Shown: positions 42,416 to 50,694 of the stretch, one piece after another
Layout: every line of letters starts with the position of its first letter
Position numbering within the stretch: position 1 is the stretch's first letter
From: Armatimonadota bacterium
GTDB lineage: Bacteria; Armatimonadota; Fimbriimonadia; Fimbriimonadales; Fimbriimonadaceae
DNA length: 64,000 bases
Direction of reading: 5' to 3'
NCBI GenBank assembly: GCA_025360125.1
Contig: JANYCU010000036.1
Coordinates: 1-64,000, forward strand
Notes under the pieces: model-generated
The model's input: the letters and a program-made list of their open reading frames with translations, nothing else
Database searches by the model: none
Told to the model about the DNA's origin: nothing
Program-made: the position numbers and the translations under genes

Positions 42416-43050
42416 CCCAAAAGCAAACCTTATTGAGGCGATTCCCTTGGATCGTCCTTGGTATTGTAACGGCAATTGGAATCATTGGTCTCGTCAAAAT
42501 CGCTCGGGATCCTTACATGTCAGGAGCTTTGTATGTGGAAGTGACCTATCCAGCTGCGCCGTTGATTGATGTAAGTCGCCCACTGGAAAAGCGGAGGGAA
42601 TTTAGGTTGCAGATTATTGAGTTCATGGATTATGAGTGTCCGCCCTGTCGCGCATTTGCTAAGAAGCTGGAAGCGTTGGAAGAAAACCCGCAGGTGGAAA
42701 TCAGAATAGCCAACTTCCCACTTTCCATACACAAAACGGCAATGCCGTTTGCCAAAGCAATGCTGACTGTACCAGATGATCAATTTAGATTCATCCATAA
42801 GCAATTTCTCGAAATTAAGCTCTTTGATGCACAAATTCGAGTCCTCAAGCTAGACCAAGACTTTAAGAAAAAAAGTGTAGCGGATCGTCAATTAATAGAG
42901 AACCGAATAAAATCTGGGCTAAGAGCGGCGGAAACTTATAATGTAAACAGCACGCCAACTGCCTTCATCTATCGGCACATTGACAATAAGCTATTCAAAG
43001 TGATTGATCTTTCGAAATTGTCCGAAGTAGTGGCAGTCCTTTCAAAGTAG
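42403..43050 (+). CDS. Membrane-anchored DsbA-like thiol oxidoreductase
   Basis: A 215-residue protein from ATG 42403 (a TTG at 42385 is possible). Residues about 13-33 are a transmembrane anchor. The DsbA/thioredoxin-type domain has the redox motif CPPC (YECPPCRAFAKKLE), and the cis-proline loop NSTPTAFIY near 180. The Pro-rich active site is like that of VKOR/BdbD-type and secreted DsbA relatives. It would form or reshuffle disulfides outside the cytoplasm. Its likely substrate is the 10-cysteine protein of the same unit. It ends 3 bp before the convergent DUF1501 gene. Confidence 0.85.
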   Translation: MFSVAQKQTLLRRFPWIVLGIVTAIGIIGLVKIARDPYMSGALYVEVTYPAAPLIDVSRPLEKRREFRLQIIEFMDYECPPCRAFAKKLEALEENPQVEIRIANFPLSIHKTAMPFAKAMLTVPDDQFRFIHKQFLEIKLFDAQIRVLKLDQDFKKKSVADRQLIENRIKSGLRAAETYNVNSTPTAFIYRHIDNKLFKVIDLSKLSEVVAVLSK

Positions 43051-43053
43051 CTT

Positions 43054-44520
43054 CTACGCAATGAGGTCGTGGATGACGTTGCCGTAGACGTCGGTTAGAC
43101 GGAAGTCACGACCGGCGTGACGGTAGGTTAGTTTGGTGTGATCAAATCCGAGGAGGTGCAGGATGGTTGCGTGGAGGTCATGTACGTGGACTGGGTTGGT
43201 TTCGGCTTTGAACCCAAATTCGTCGGTTGCGCCGTAGACCGTGCCGCCTTTGACTCCGCCGCCCGCCATCCAATAGGTAAAGCCGTAGTGGTTATGGTCT
43301 CGTCCATTGGATTTTCCGGCATTGGAGCCAGGGGTTGGGAGCTCAACGGTTGGTGTTCGTCCGAATTCTCCACCCCAAATGACTAATGTTTCTTCGAGCA
43401 TTCCTCGTTGTTTGAGGTCGGTGAGCAAGGCGCCGATGCCTTGGTCTGATTCTCTCGCGAGGTTTCGGTGGGCAACTGCGATATCATCATGGCTATCCCA
43501 TGGTTGACCCGCGCCGTGGTAGAGCTGAATAAACCGGACGCCACGCTCAGCCAGCCTTCGGGCGATGAGACATTGCCGGGAGAAATTTCCCTTTCCGTAC
43601 ATGTCACGGGTTGCTTGAGATTCTTTGGAAACATCAAATGCGTCGGTCGCCTCAGTTTGCATTCGGTAGGCGAGTTCGAAGGATTGGATGCGCGATTCGA
43701 GGGCTGGATCGTTGTCGCGTTTGGTCATGTGTTCGCGATTGAGTTTTTGCACCAGATCAAGTTGCTCACGTTGATCGCTCGGCAATGTGTAGTGATTTCG
43801 AATGTTTTCGACGATCTTGTCAATGTCGGTTTGGTTGGGATCGATGTAGGTCCCCGCTAAGACTCCGGGAAGGAAACCGGACTGCCAATTCTGGGTTTCT
43901 TGGATTGGGAAACCGCCCGGGCACATGGAAATAAATCCCGGCAGGTTTTGGTTCTCAGTTCCCAAACCGTACAAGACCCACGAACCCATTGAAGGGCGAA
44001 TTTGGCGAGCATCACCGCAGTTCATGAGCATGAGGGACGGCTCGTGATTGGGGACGTCGGCATGCATGGAGCGGATGATGCACATGTCGTCGACATGCTC
44101 GGCAACATGGGGAAATATTTCGCTGACTTCGATTCCCGACTGACCGTACTTTTTGAACGTGTAAGGGGAGGCCATGGCGGCTCCGGTTCGCCGTTCGGTT
44201 GGGAGATTGAGCGGGATTACCTGACCGTTGTATTTGGTCAGTTGTGGTTTGGGGTCGAACGTATCGACCTGGGAGGGTCCGCCGTTCATGAAGAGGAAGA
44301 TGACCCGCTTAGCTTTGGCGGGCATCGGTGGTTTGCGAGGTGCCATCGGATTGTAGGGTCCGGTTTGAGCTCCGCCCTGCAAAGATGGAGAGCCAAGGGC
44401 TGATTCGCCGAGCAGACTCATGAGGCCAAGAGCCGCGAATCCGTTACCCATTCTGCCGATGAGTTCACGGCGGGTGAGGAAAAGATCTCGGATTTGACGG
44501 TTGTGATCGTAATCGGACAT
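43054..44520 (-). CDS. DUF1501 family protein with Tat signal
   Basis: A 488-residue protein of the DUF1501 family, an alkaline-phosphatase-superfamily fold related to sulfatases, usual in Planctomycetota and Armatimonadota. The N-terminus LTRRELIGRMGNGFAALGLMSLL is a twin-arginine signal. VIFLFMNGGPSQVDTFDPKP near residue 70 is the metal-binding start, and WGGEFGRTPTVE near 378 and NGRDHNHYG near 400 are conserved blocks. Function is unknown. The upstream PSCyt1/DUF1553 gene is its constant partner in many genomes, and the two lie 12 bp apart in one operon. Confidence 0.92.
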   Translation of the reverse strand: MSDYDHNRQIRDLFLTRRELIGRMGNGFAALGLMSLLGESALGSPSLQGGAQTGPYNPMAPRKPPMPAKAKRVIFLFMNGGPSQVDTFDPKPQLTKYNGQVIPLNLPTERRTGAAMASPYTFKKYGQSGIEVSEIFPHVAEHVDDMCIIRSMHADVPNHEPSLMLMNCGDARQIRPSMGSWVLYGLGTENQNLPGFISMCPGGFPIQETQNWQSGFLPGVLAGTYIDPNQTDIDKIVENIRNHYTLPSDQREQLDLVQKLNREHMTKRDNDPALESRIQSFELAYRMQTEATDAFDVSKESQATRDMYGKGNFSRQCLIARRLAERGVRFIQLYHGAGQPWDSHDDIAVAHRNLARESDQGIGALLTDLKQRGMLEETLVIWGGEFGRTPTVELPTPGSNAGKSNGRDHNHYGFTYWMAGGGVKGGTVYGATDEFGFKAETNPVHVHDLHATILHLLGFDHTKLTYRHAGRDFRLTDVYGNVIHDLIA

Positions 44521-44532
44521 GGCTAAAAACTC

Positions 44533-47484
44533 TTAGTCGACAAAGAGAAACTCGTTGGTCATCATGAGGGCTTGGGTGTAGAGTACCAAGCGGGTGAGCG
44601 CTTCACCAGGAGGTGGACCAAAATTCGCCGTGGCATCCCAGACCGTTTTTCCATCAGCGGAGACAATTTTAGGGCTCCATTCGAATCCGTCGTATCCCTC
44701 GTTGGTGATTGGGTCAACCATGAAGTCGATGGTATCTCCTTTCTGGACGGTAAGAGATGTCAGGTCAGTCTGGGTTGACGAATTGTGAACGGTCCACTCT
44801 CCCAGCAAACCTTCACGACTCGAAATAATGCGTCCGCGAACGCCGTCGCCCTCTGATCTCGGATGCTTGAAATTGCCTTGGACTAGGACCGTGGCGGCTG
44901 CAGATGCGATCCATCGGCGAACAACTGCGTGGGCACCATCGTGACCAGGGTGGCCGCCAGATGGGTTGAGAATCAGGTATCCCAATTTGGGATCGGGGAA
45001 TTCCTTCCCGATTCGGTAACTACCATCGCCGAAGAATCCAAATTGAGTGAACGAAGACATTCGCTTGGTGGATGCATCGTATTCACCGTAGCCATATCTC
45101 CAATCGCCTTGGGGTGCTTCGACTTTTGTTTGGCTTCCTTTTTTCAGGTAATTCATACCAGCCGCGAGTTCATTCGCGTCCGGCAAGCGGGCAAAGAGGA
45201 GTTGATAGAGACGCCTAATTCTCTGAGTATCATCGGTTGCGCTCTGAATGGGGGCTCTTTGGGTGATGGCCTTCGCTTCGTCGACGCTCATTGAAGCGTT
45301 CATGAAGAACAACGCTTGCTGAGGGACGGTGGTGGTGAATCGGCGAGAACTGGTGATGTCGGGGGATGCAAAGTCAAAGGTTCGGAATATTCCAGGTAGG
45401 TTTTGCCGCTCAATGTATCCGTATGTGGCTCGGCGTGGGGAATATGGAGTCGACCAAAGGTCAACCGAGATTCCTCCGGTTTTACTGAGATCTAATGTGC
45501 CTGCCGATTGAAAGAGCGAATCTCGCAACTGCTCGAGATCTAGGCGTCTTCGGTTCATGTGGGCCAGATTCTTGTTCTCTGGGTCGGCATTAAACGTGGC
45601 TGGTGATACTGCGCTGGATTGACGATAGGTCGCAGAGGTGACGATCAACTTTTGAAGCTTTTTGATGGACCATCCCTTGTCCATGAAGCTTGTGGCTAGA
45701 AAGTCCAGAAGTTCGGGGTGGGTCGGCTTCTCGCCTTGATTGCCAAAGTCCGAAGGAGTTCGGACAATGCCTGCGCCAAAATGGTCTTGCCAGAGTCGAT
45801 TGACAAAGACTCTCGCAGTCAAGGGATTTGATTTGGACGCGATCGATTTGGCCAAGTCGAGGCGTCCGCTGCCTTTTGTCCAGTGCGGCCTCTCTTCGGC
45901 GGGCTTTGATAGCGCGAGTAGAAATCGTCGAGGAGCCGGATCGCCGTGGTTCCCAGGATTGCCACGCTTGAAAACGACACCATCGTGGCCGTTTCCGACA
46001 TCCTGCATCGCCATCGCAAATTCGGGAGACTTTGGTTCGGTCTTTTTTAGTTCGGTCAGTTCATCGCGAAGCGAAACCACTTTTTCCTTCATCGGAGCGT
46101 CAAATGCATCGAGGACCACGTTGAGGTTCGGCCCCTCGGGCAGGACTTCGGGACGAGTTGATTGCAAGACAGCTTTGACTTTATCGGAGAGGTTTTTTGA
46201 CAATGTGGGGGACGTCGCGATGGCGCGCAATTTGGCCATTTGAACCCGGACTATTTCGTTACTGGTCTGGACATTAACTGTAGTCTTTTGGTTGAATGCA
46301 ACCCATGGGTCAGTAATTGACTTGTCTGAAATGGGAGTTTTGCTTTCTTGAGAAGAGTCAAAGATAGCGTAAAGCGAATAGTAGTCCTGGGTGGGAATTG
46401 GATCAAATTTATGGTCGTGGCAGCGGGCACACCCGACAGTAAATCCCTGAAATCCTCGCATGGTTACATCGATTTGATCATCGATGATGTCGGGACGGCT
46501 GTTGATGAATTTTCGACCAATGTTGAGGAAGCCGAGGGCGGCTAGCGGGGTTTTGTCCTCGCTGTTTTGAACTTCTGGCAGGGCGTCGGCGGCGAGCTGT
46601 TGGGTGATGAATTGGTCGTAGGGGAGGTCTCGATTGAATGCATTGATGACCCAGTCTCGATAGGTGTATGCGTTCGGAAATCGTCGATCTTCTTCAAAGA
46701 CATATCCCTTTGTGTCGGCGTATCGGGCGACATCCAGCCAGTGACGGGCCCAGCGTTCGCCATATTGCGGTGAGGCAAGGAGGCGATCGACAACCTTTTC
46801 GTAGGCGTCAACCGATTTATCGGCAGCAAAGGCATCTACTTCGGCGGCAGTTGGCGCGAGTCCGATGAGATCGTAGGTCACTCTGCGAAGGAGGGTTCGG
46901 CGGTCGGTTTCGACAGCGGGGGATAGCTTGAGAGACTCAAGTTTGGCAAGGATGAATGAATCGATTGGGTTGCGTACCCATTTGGAGTTCGAAACTTTCG
47001 GGACGGTTGGATTTTGGACTGGTCGCAGAGACCAAAGCGGAGCTTTATCTCCAGAATTGACCTTGGGCCAGGGAGCACCCATTTTGATCCAAGCCTCAAG
47101 GTTTGTGATTTGCTCTGGGGTCAATTTTTTGCCGGGCGGCATTTTGAGCGATCCAGATTGGTGCACGGCCGTAATGAGGAGGCTCTTGGTCGGATCACCG
47201 GGAACGATTGAGGGTCCATTGTTTCCCCCTTTCATTACGGCGGAGGCTGAATCGAGTCGGAGTTCGCCATTTTGGGATGTTGATCCATGGCAGGCAAGGC
47301 AATTGTCGACGAGAACTGGTCGAATTTTTGACTCAAAAAAGGCGGCTTGTTCGGCATTAGCGTCGGGCAAAACTTGGGCTTGCTCTACTGCAGAAGCGAC
47401 ACCAAAAAAACCAAGACTTGCGCACAGACCCCAAGAAGACAGTCTTGGTCTCCATTTTGGGTGGGTTGACGAACGAAAATTCAT
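44533..47484 (-). CDS. PSCyt1/DUF1549/DUF1553 planctomycete-type cytochrome protein
   Basis: A 983-residue exported protein. A signal peptide (to about residue 32) is followed by a cytochrome-c-like PSCyt1 domain with NCLACHGSTSQNGELRLDS (haem motif CLACH near residue 62) and the axial region LKMPPGKKLT. DUF1549 follows with ARHWLDVARYADTKGY and the motif VGCARCHDHKFDPI, a second CxxCH near 353. DUF1553 follows with ARVFVNRLWQDHFGAGIV and RRLDLEQLRDSLF. A carbohydrate-binding-like insert is near the C-terminus. It works with the DUF1501 protein by genomic association; the pair has no assigned substrate. Confidence 0.92.
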   Translation of the reverse strand: MNFRSSTHPKWRPRLSSWGLCASLGFFGVASAVEQAQVLPDANAEQAAFFESKIRPVLVDNCLACHGSTSQNGELRLDSASAVMKGGNNGPSIVPGDPTKSLLITAVHQSGSLKMPPGKKLTPEQITNLEAWIKMGAPWPKVNSGDKAPLWSLRPVQNPTVPKVSNSKWVRNPIDSFILAKLESLKLSPAVETDRRTLLRRVTYDLIGLAPTAAEVDAFAADKSVDAYEKVVDRLLASPQYGERWARHWLDVARYADTKGYVFEEDRRFPNAYTYRDWVINAFNRDLPYDQFITQQLAADALPEVQNSEDKTPLAALGFLNIGRKFINSRPDIIDDQIDVTMRGFQGFTVGCARCHDHKFDPIPTQDYYSLYAIFDSSQESKTPISDKSITDPWVAFNQKTTVNVQTSNEIVRVQMAKLRAIATSPTLSKNLSDKVKAVLQSTRPEVLPEGPNLNVVLDAFDAPMKEKVVSLRDELTELKKTEPKSPEFAMAMQDVGNGHDGVVFKRGNPGNHGDPAPRRFLLALSKPAEERPHWTKGSGRLDLAKSIASKSNPLTARVFVNRLWQDHFGAGIVRTPSDFGNQGEKPTHPELLDFLATSFMDKGWSIKKLQKLIVTSATYRQSSAVSPATFNADPENKNLAHMNRRRLDLEQLRDSLFQSAGTLDLSKTGGISVDLWSTPYSPRRATYGYIERQNLPGIFRTFDFASPDITSSRRFTTTVPQQALFFMNASMSVDEAKAITQRAPIQSATDDTQRIRRLYQLLFARLPDANELAAGMNYLKKGSQTKVEAPQGDWRYGYGEYDASTKRMSSFTQFGFFGDGSYRIGKEFPDPKLGYLILNPSGGHPGHDGAHAVVRRWIASAAATVLVQGNFKHPRSEGDGVRGRIISSREGLLGEWTVHNSSTQTDLTSLTVQKGDTIDFMVDPITNEGYDGFEWSPKIVSADGKTVWDATANFGPPPGEALTRLVLYTQALMMTNEFLFVD

Positions 47485-47540
47485 GGCAAACGAAGCTATT
47501 TAGAGCATAACACAGGCCGCCGTAAAAAGAACATTTTGCG

Positions 47541-47569
47541 TTGACAAGCCGAGTTAATTCGAATACTCT
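47541..47569 (+). promoter_or_regulatory. Candidate promoter of the 47588-49113 gene pair
   Basis: TTGACA (47541-47546), a 17-bp spacer and TACTCT (47564-47569) precede the ATG at 47588, giving a leader of about 12 nt without a Shine-Dalgarno. Confidence 0.55.
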
Positions 47570-47587
47570 AATATTCAAATTCTCGCC

Positions 47588-48319
47588 ATGAAACAATTGC
47601 TTTCTATTTTGCTCGTCATTGCCACGATTGGTTCCGTCCATGCCCAGGAAGAAATGCCCAAAACGAGTTCTGCCTCCAAGCAGTATCGTCTTTATCGGGA
47701 AGCTATCTCGATGCCGAATCACAGCCTGGCCAAGGTTAAAGCACTTATCAAGCAAATCAAGCCGGACAAGGAGGAAAACACGAGACTGTCCGACAAAGTG
47801 TACGGAAGTCTTACAGTGGAAGAACGATTTACCTACACCATGATTCACGGCGAAGACTCATCGCAAAACTGTGACGCGATGATGCCAGTGGTCGACGAAG
47901 AAAAGAAGATTTTTCGATATCGGCCCGATGCGTTCGGAGGAGATTCGTTGTGGAGCGATCGTCAGAGGCAATTTCTATCCAATAACCGAATGAAAGTGAT
48001 TGAACTGTTGCGAGCGACCATGAAACTGCGAGAAAGAGCAGGTGCAAACATCAAAGATGCGGTGATTGAACTCAATGCCAACGAACTCATTCCGGACCTC
48101 ATTGCAGTTTACAAGATTAAACGGAAAGATCATGACATCCTCACAGTCTTGATGGAATTGATGAAGGAAGGGCAATATCCGGAATTCATTCATTCAGCTT
48201 CATACACCAAACTTTTCGGTGACGACGCAAATTACAAGGCATATCTCGACGCGAATATGGCCAATCAGCAACTCGTCATAGACCGGGCGATGGGTTTCTA
48301 CAAGTCGCTCCATAAGTAG
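47588..48319 (+). CDS. Hypothetical secreted helical protein
   Basis: A 243-residue exported protein with a signal peptide ending SVHAQ near residue 20. The mature part is highly charged and helical, without recognisable family motifs. Near residue 92 there is one cysteine in QNCDAMM. It is 2 bp upstream of the FGE-sulfatase gene and shares its promoter, so the two are likely to act together. Its helical repeats could be HEAT- or TPR-like, but no clear consensus is seen. Confidence 0.6.
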   Translation: MKQLLSILLVIATIGSVHAQEEMPKTSSASKQYRLYREAISMPNHSLAKVKALIKQIKPDKEENTRLSDKVYGSLTVEERFTYTMIHGEDSSQNCDAMMPVVDEEKKIFRYRPDAFGGDSLWSDRQRQFLSNNRMKVIELLRATMKLRERAGANIKDAVIELNANELIPDLIAVYKIKRKDHDILTVLMELMKEGQYPEFIHSASYTKLFGDDANYKAYLDANMANQQLVIDRAMGFYKSLHK

Positions 48320-48321
48320 TC

Positions 48322-49113
48322 ATGATTATTTCTTGTCTTGTTGGTCTGGCAGTTGGATTTGATACCAAATTTGTCACCATCAAGGCAGGCACGTATCGGG
48401 TTGGCAAGTCTGACCGCTTGTACCGTCCGGTTCATCGGGTGAAGCTCCAGAGCTTCCAACTATCGGCTTATGAGCTCACGAACGTCGAGTTCGAAACTTT
48501 TGTTTTGGCAACGCATTACTGGACGGATGCCGAACGTTTGCACAATGCCATGGTTTTTGAACCGGGACTGAAGGAGTTCCGCTGGATCCATGACAAGACT
48601 GCCTTCTGGAGATTTCCGAATGGGGTTACACGGGGTGGGATCGTCGATAAGATGAACCATCCAGTAACGAGCATTAGTTTCCGTGATGCCTTGGCGTACT
48701 GCAAGTGGGCGAAGGTCCGGCTTCCCTCGCTCGATGAGTGGGAAGTTGCCTGCCGGGCTGGCACCACGACTGACTACTTCTTTGGGAGCGAAACAAAGGA
48801 CATTGGAAAGTATGCCAATGTCTGGCATGGTCGGGACCATTTGAAGCCGGATACGTCGGATGGGTATCTGTATACGTCGCCCGTGGGTTCGTTCTTGCCG
48901 AGTTCGTGGGGGCTTTACGATATGTACGGGAATGTGTTTGAGTTCTGTTCTGGACGCGTTGCTGGGGACAAGCGGTCTTCCACAAAGCATTCGCGAGGCG
49001 GCTCGTGGTGGTGCAGCAAGAATTCTTGCTGCTTCTTTAATTCGGTCGATATTGGGTCGGTGAATGAGCGGGGTTCATTTAGCAACCAGGGCTTTCGGGT
49101 TGTCAAACTGTAG
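48322..49113 (+). CDS. Formylglycine-generating-enzyme (SUMF1) family protein
   Basis: A 263-residue protein of the FGE-sulfatase fold. Residues 1-13 may be a short signal peptide. Family blocks are FQLSAYELTNVEFETF near 50, HPVTSISFRDALAYCKWA near 113-130, RLPSLDEWEVACRAGT near 133-148 and GLYDMYGNVFEFC near 194. The active-site region GGSWWCSKNSC keeps the two cysteines in C-x4-C spacing seen in true FGE, which turns a sulfatase Cys into formylglycine. Many family members lack these cysteines, so real FGE activity is possible. No classic sulfatase is in the window. Confidence 0.85.
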   Translation: MIISCLVGLAVGFDTKFVTIKAGTYRVGKSDRLYRPVHRVKLQSFQLSAYELTNVEFETFVLATHYWTDAERLHNAMVFEPGLKEFRWIHDKTAFWRFPNGVTRGGIVDKMNHPVTSISFRDALAYCKWAKVRLPSLDEWEVACRAGTTTDYFFGSETKDIGKYANVWHGRDHLKPDTSDGYLYTSPVGSFLPSSWGLYDMYGNVFEFCSGRVAGDKRSSTKHSRGGSWWCSKNSCCFFNSVDIGSVNERGSFSNQGFRVVKL

Positions 49114-50625
49114 TCAGTGGCCCGGTGGTCGATTCACATATGGCATCATGATCACCAATTGCTTGGCGTCGCCCGTAAACCGGTTATAGCCGTGCTGGCC
49201 GATCGGATACTGAGTGCCTCCCAATGTTGCATTGATTTTGAGGTCCGACATGTTCCAGTTGTCTCCGTCGAATCCGCCACTGGCGTTTTTGACTAAGACA
49301 ATCTTCTTCACGCCGTTCCAACGTTGCGCTTTGTTGAACGTTAGGGTGACTCGATGGGTTGAATTGTTGTCCCATTTTAGGCCACGGTTGACGTTATCGA
49401 ACCGTTGTCCGGTGTTGTCGTCAAACGTGAGGATGATGTCGAGGTTGTCATTGCCGCCCCTCAAGTCGTCGTCGCTCGTTTTGAATTCGAGGACAAGATC
49501 GCTGATCATTCCCGGTGAAGCGGGGGGTGCGGTGTTGATAACGAAGGTGTGTTGCTTATTGCTGTCGGTGAAGCGGTGGGCTGGAGTGTCGAGCATGTTG
49601 GCATCCACATTGCCACCGATTCCACGAACGTTCATTGACTTGAGGTCCCAGTTGTCGGGGCTCAATCCCCCGCCCGTGGAGTGGAAAATTTCAACACTCT
49701 TAATCTGATTTGGCGAAATTGGCGTTCTTAGCGTGAATTCCATGGACTGGGAATATTTCCCGATCCAGGTTTGTCCCCGGTTGACGTTGAAAAACTTCTG
49801 CTGAGTTCCGTCGAGGCCGTTGATGGTTACATCGACATTGGCTCCGCCGCCTCGCATGTCATCAATTCCCGTTTTAAAGGTTAAGACCAGCATGTGGACT
49901 TTGTTGTCATTGGGGAAAGTCGCGCTTGGAACCGTTGGCGGGGTTTTGGCGTGGTAGTTGCGATTGACGAACCAAGTTCGATATTTGTCGTCTTCTCCAT
50001 CGACTTGGAAGACTCGTTCGGCGACGACAGTTTTCAGGATTGTCGTTCGGTCGGGGAAATTTGGGTTGTAACAAAAGATTTTGAAGTCCTCACGGAATTG
50101 CGGGTTTGAGCCGTTGTAGCGACCCATGTCGTATCCGATGGCGAGGACTTGGTGGTCTCCATGTCCTCCAGCGCCCTTTAGCCCCAACGGCACAGGGATG
50201 CCTCGGTCGATGAATTGTTTAAGCTCGGCGATTCGGCTGCCTGCTTGAGTTTGAAGACCCCAATCGAAGAACTCAGTATCGCGGGCTCCCGCCGGGTTCA
50301 AAATAACTTCGAGCCACTTATCAACGTTCGAATTGACCGAATCGGTTTGTCGGTCCCACGTGTATTGTTCGAGAACGGTTCCGGTTGCGGGGCACCAGTC
50401 TTGCTTTGGGACGGGCTTGTGGGCGTTAAAATAATCAAGGGCGGTGTACACCATTCCGCCGCAGTAACCGGGCCAAGTAATGTCGACGGCCTTTAGGTCG
50501 CGGGTTAATCGGTTGACAAAGTGAAGGCCCTGCGTTTCCGGTTGAAAACTGGTCATTACGGGGGCAGCCAATGAGGTGGCGGTTAAGACCAACCCAGTTA
50601 TTATCCCAGCAACTTTGCGAATCAT
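49114..50625 (-). CDS. Secreted papain-like protein with two C-terminal beta repeats
   Basis: A 503-residue exported protein, signal peptide about residues 1-20. The N-terminal 220 residues contain PGYCGGMVYTALDYF near 53-67 and GHGDHQVLAIGYDMG near 155, the Cys and His elements of a papain-like (C39-type) fold; the catalytic Asn or Asp is not certain. The C-terminal part has two copies of a beta domain, one with TGIDDMRGGGANVDVTING and one with SDDDLRGGNDNLDIILTFDD, both followed by DNW(D/N). These look like sugar- or calcium-binding modules. TAAAAT lies 6 nt before its ATG. Confidence 0.65.
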   Translation of the reverse strand: MIRKVAGIITGLVLTATSLAAPVMTSFQPETQGLHFVNRLTRDLKAVDITWPGYCGGMVYTALDYFNAHKPVPKQDWCPATGTVLEQYTWDRQTDSVNSNVDKWLEVILNPAGARDTEFFDWGLQTQAGSRIAELKQFIDRGIPVPLGLKGAGGHGDHQVLAIGYDMGRYNGSNPQFREDFKIFCYNPNFPDRTTILKTVVAERVFQVDGEDDKYRTWFVNRNYHAKTPPTVPSATFPNDNKVHMLVLTFKTGIDDMRGGGANVDVTINGLDGTQQKFFNVNRGQTWIGKYSQSMEFTLRTPISPNQIKSVEIFHSTGGGLSPDNWDLKSMNVRGIGGNVDANMLDTPAHRFTDSNKQHTFVINTAPPASPGMISDLVLEFKTSDDDLRGGNDNLDIILTFDDNTGQRFDNVNRGLKWDNNSTHRVTLTFNKAQRWNGVKKIVLVKNASGGFDGDNWNMSDLKINATLGGTQYPIGQHGYNRFTGDAKQLVIMMPYVNRPPGH

Positions 50626-50631
50626 GAAGTC

Positions 50632-50660
50632 ATTTTACAACGGCTTTTGATGATTCGGAA
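50632..50660 (-). promoter_or_regulatory. Candidate leaderless promoter of the papain-like gene
   Basis: On the minus strand, TTCCGA (50655-50660), a 17-bp spacer and TAAAAT (50632-50637) stand 6 nt before the ATG at 50625. The -35 is weak. Confidence 0.5.
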
Positions 50661-50694
50661 ATTTGTAGTTATTTAGCCTTACCTCGCACGAATT

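Noticed and set aside
43054-44520. DUF1501 protein as a classic sulfatase activated by the nearby FGE-like protein
   Set aside because: The sulfatase motif C/S-x-P-x-R was not seen in the expected N-terminal position.
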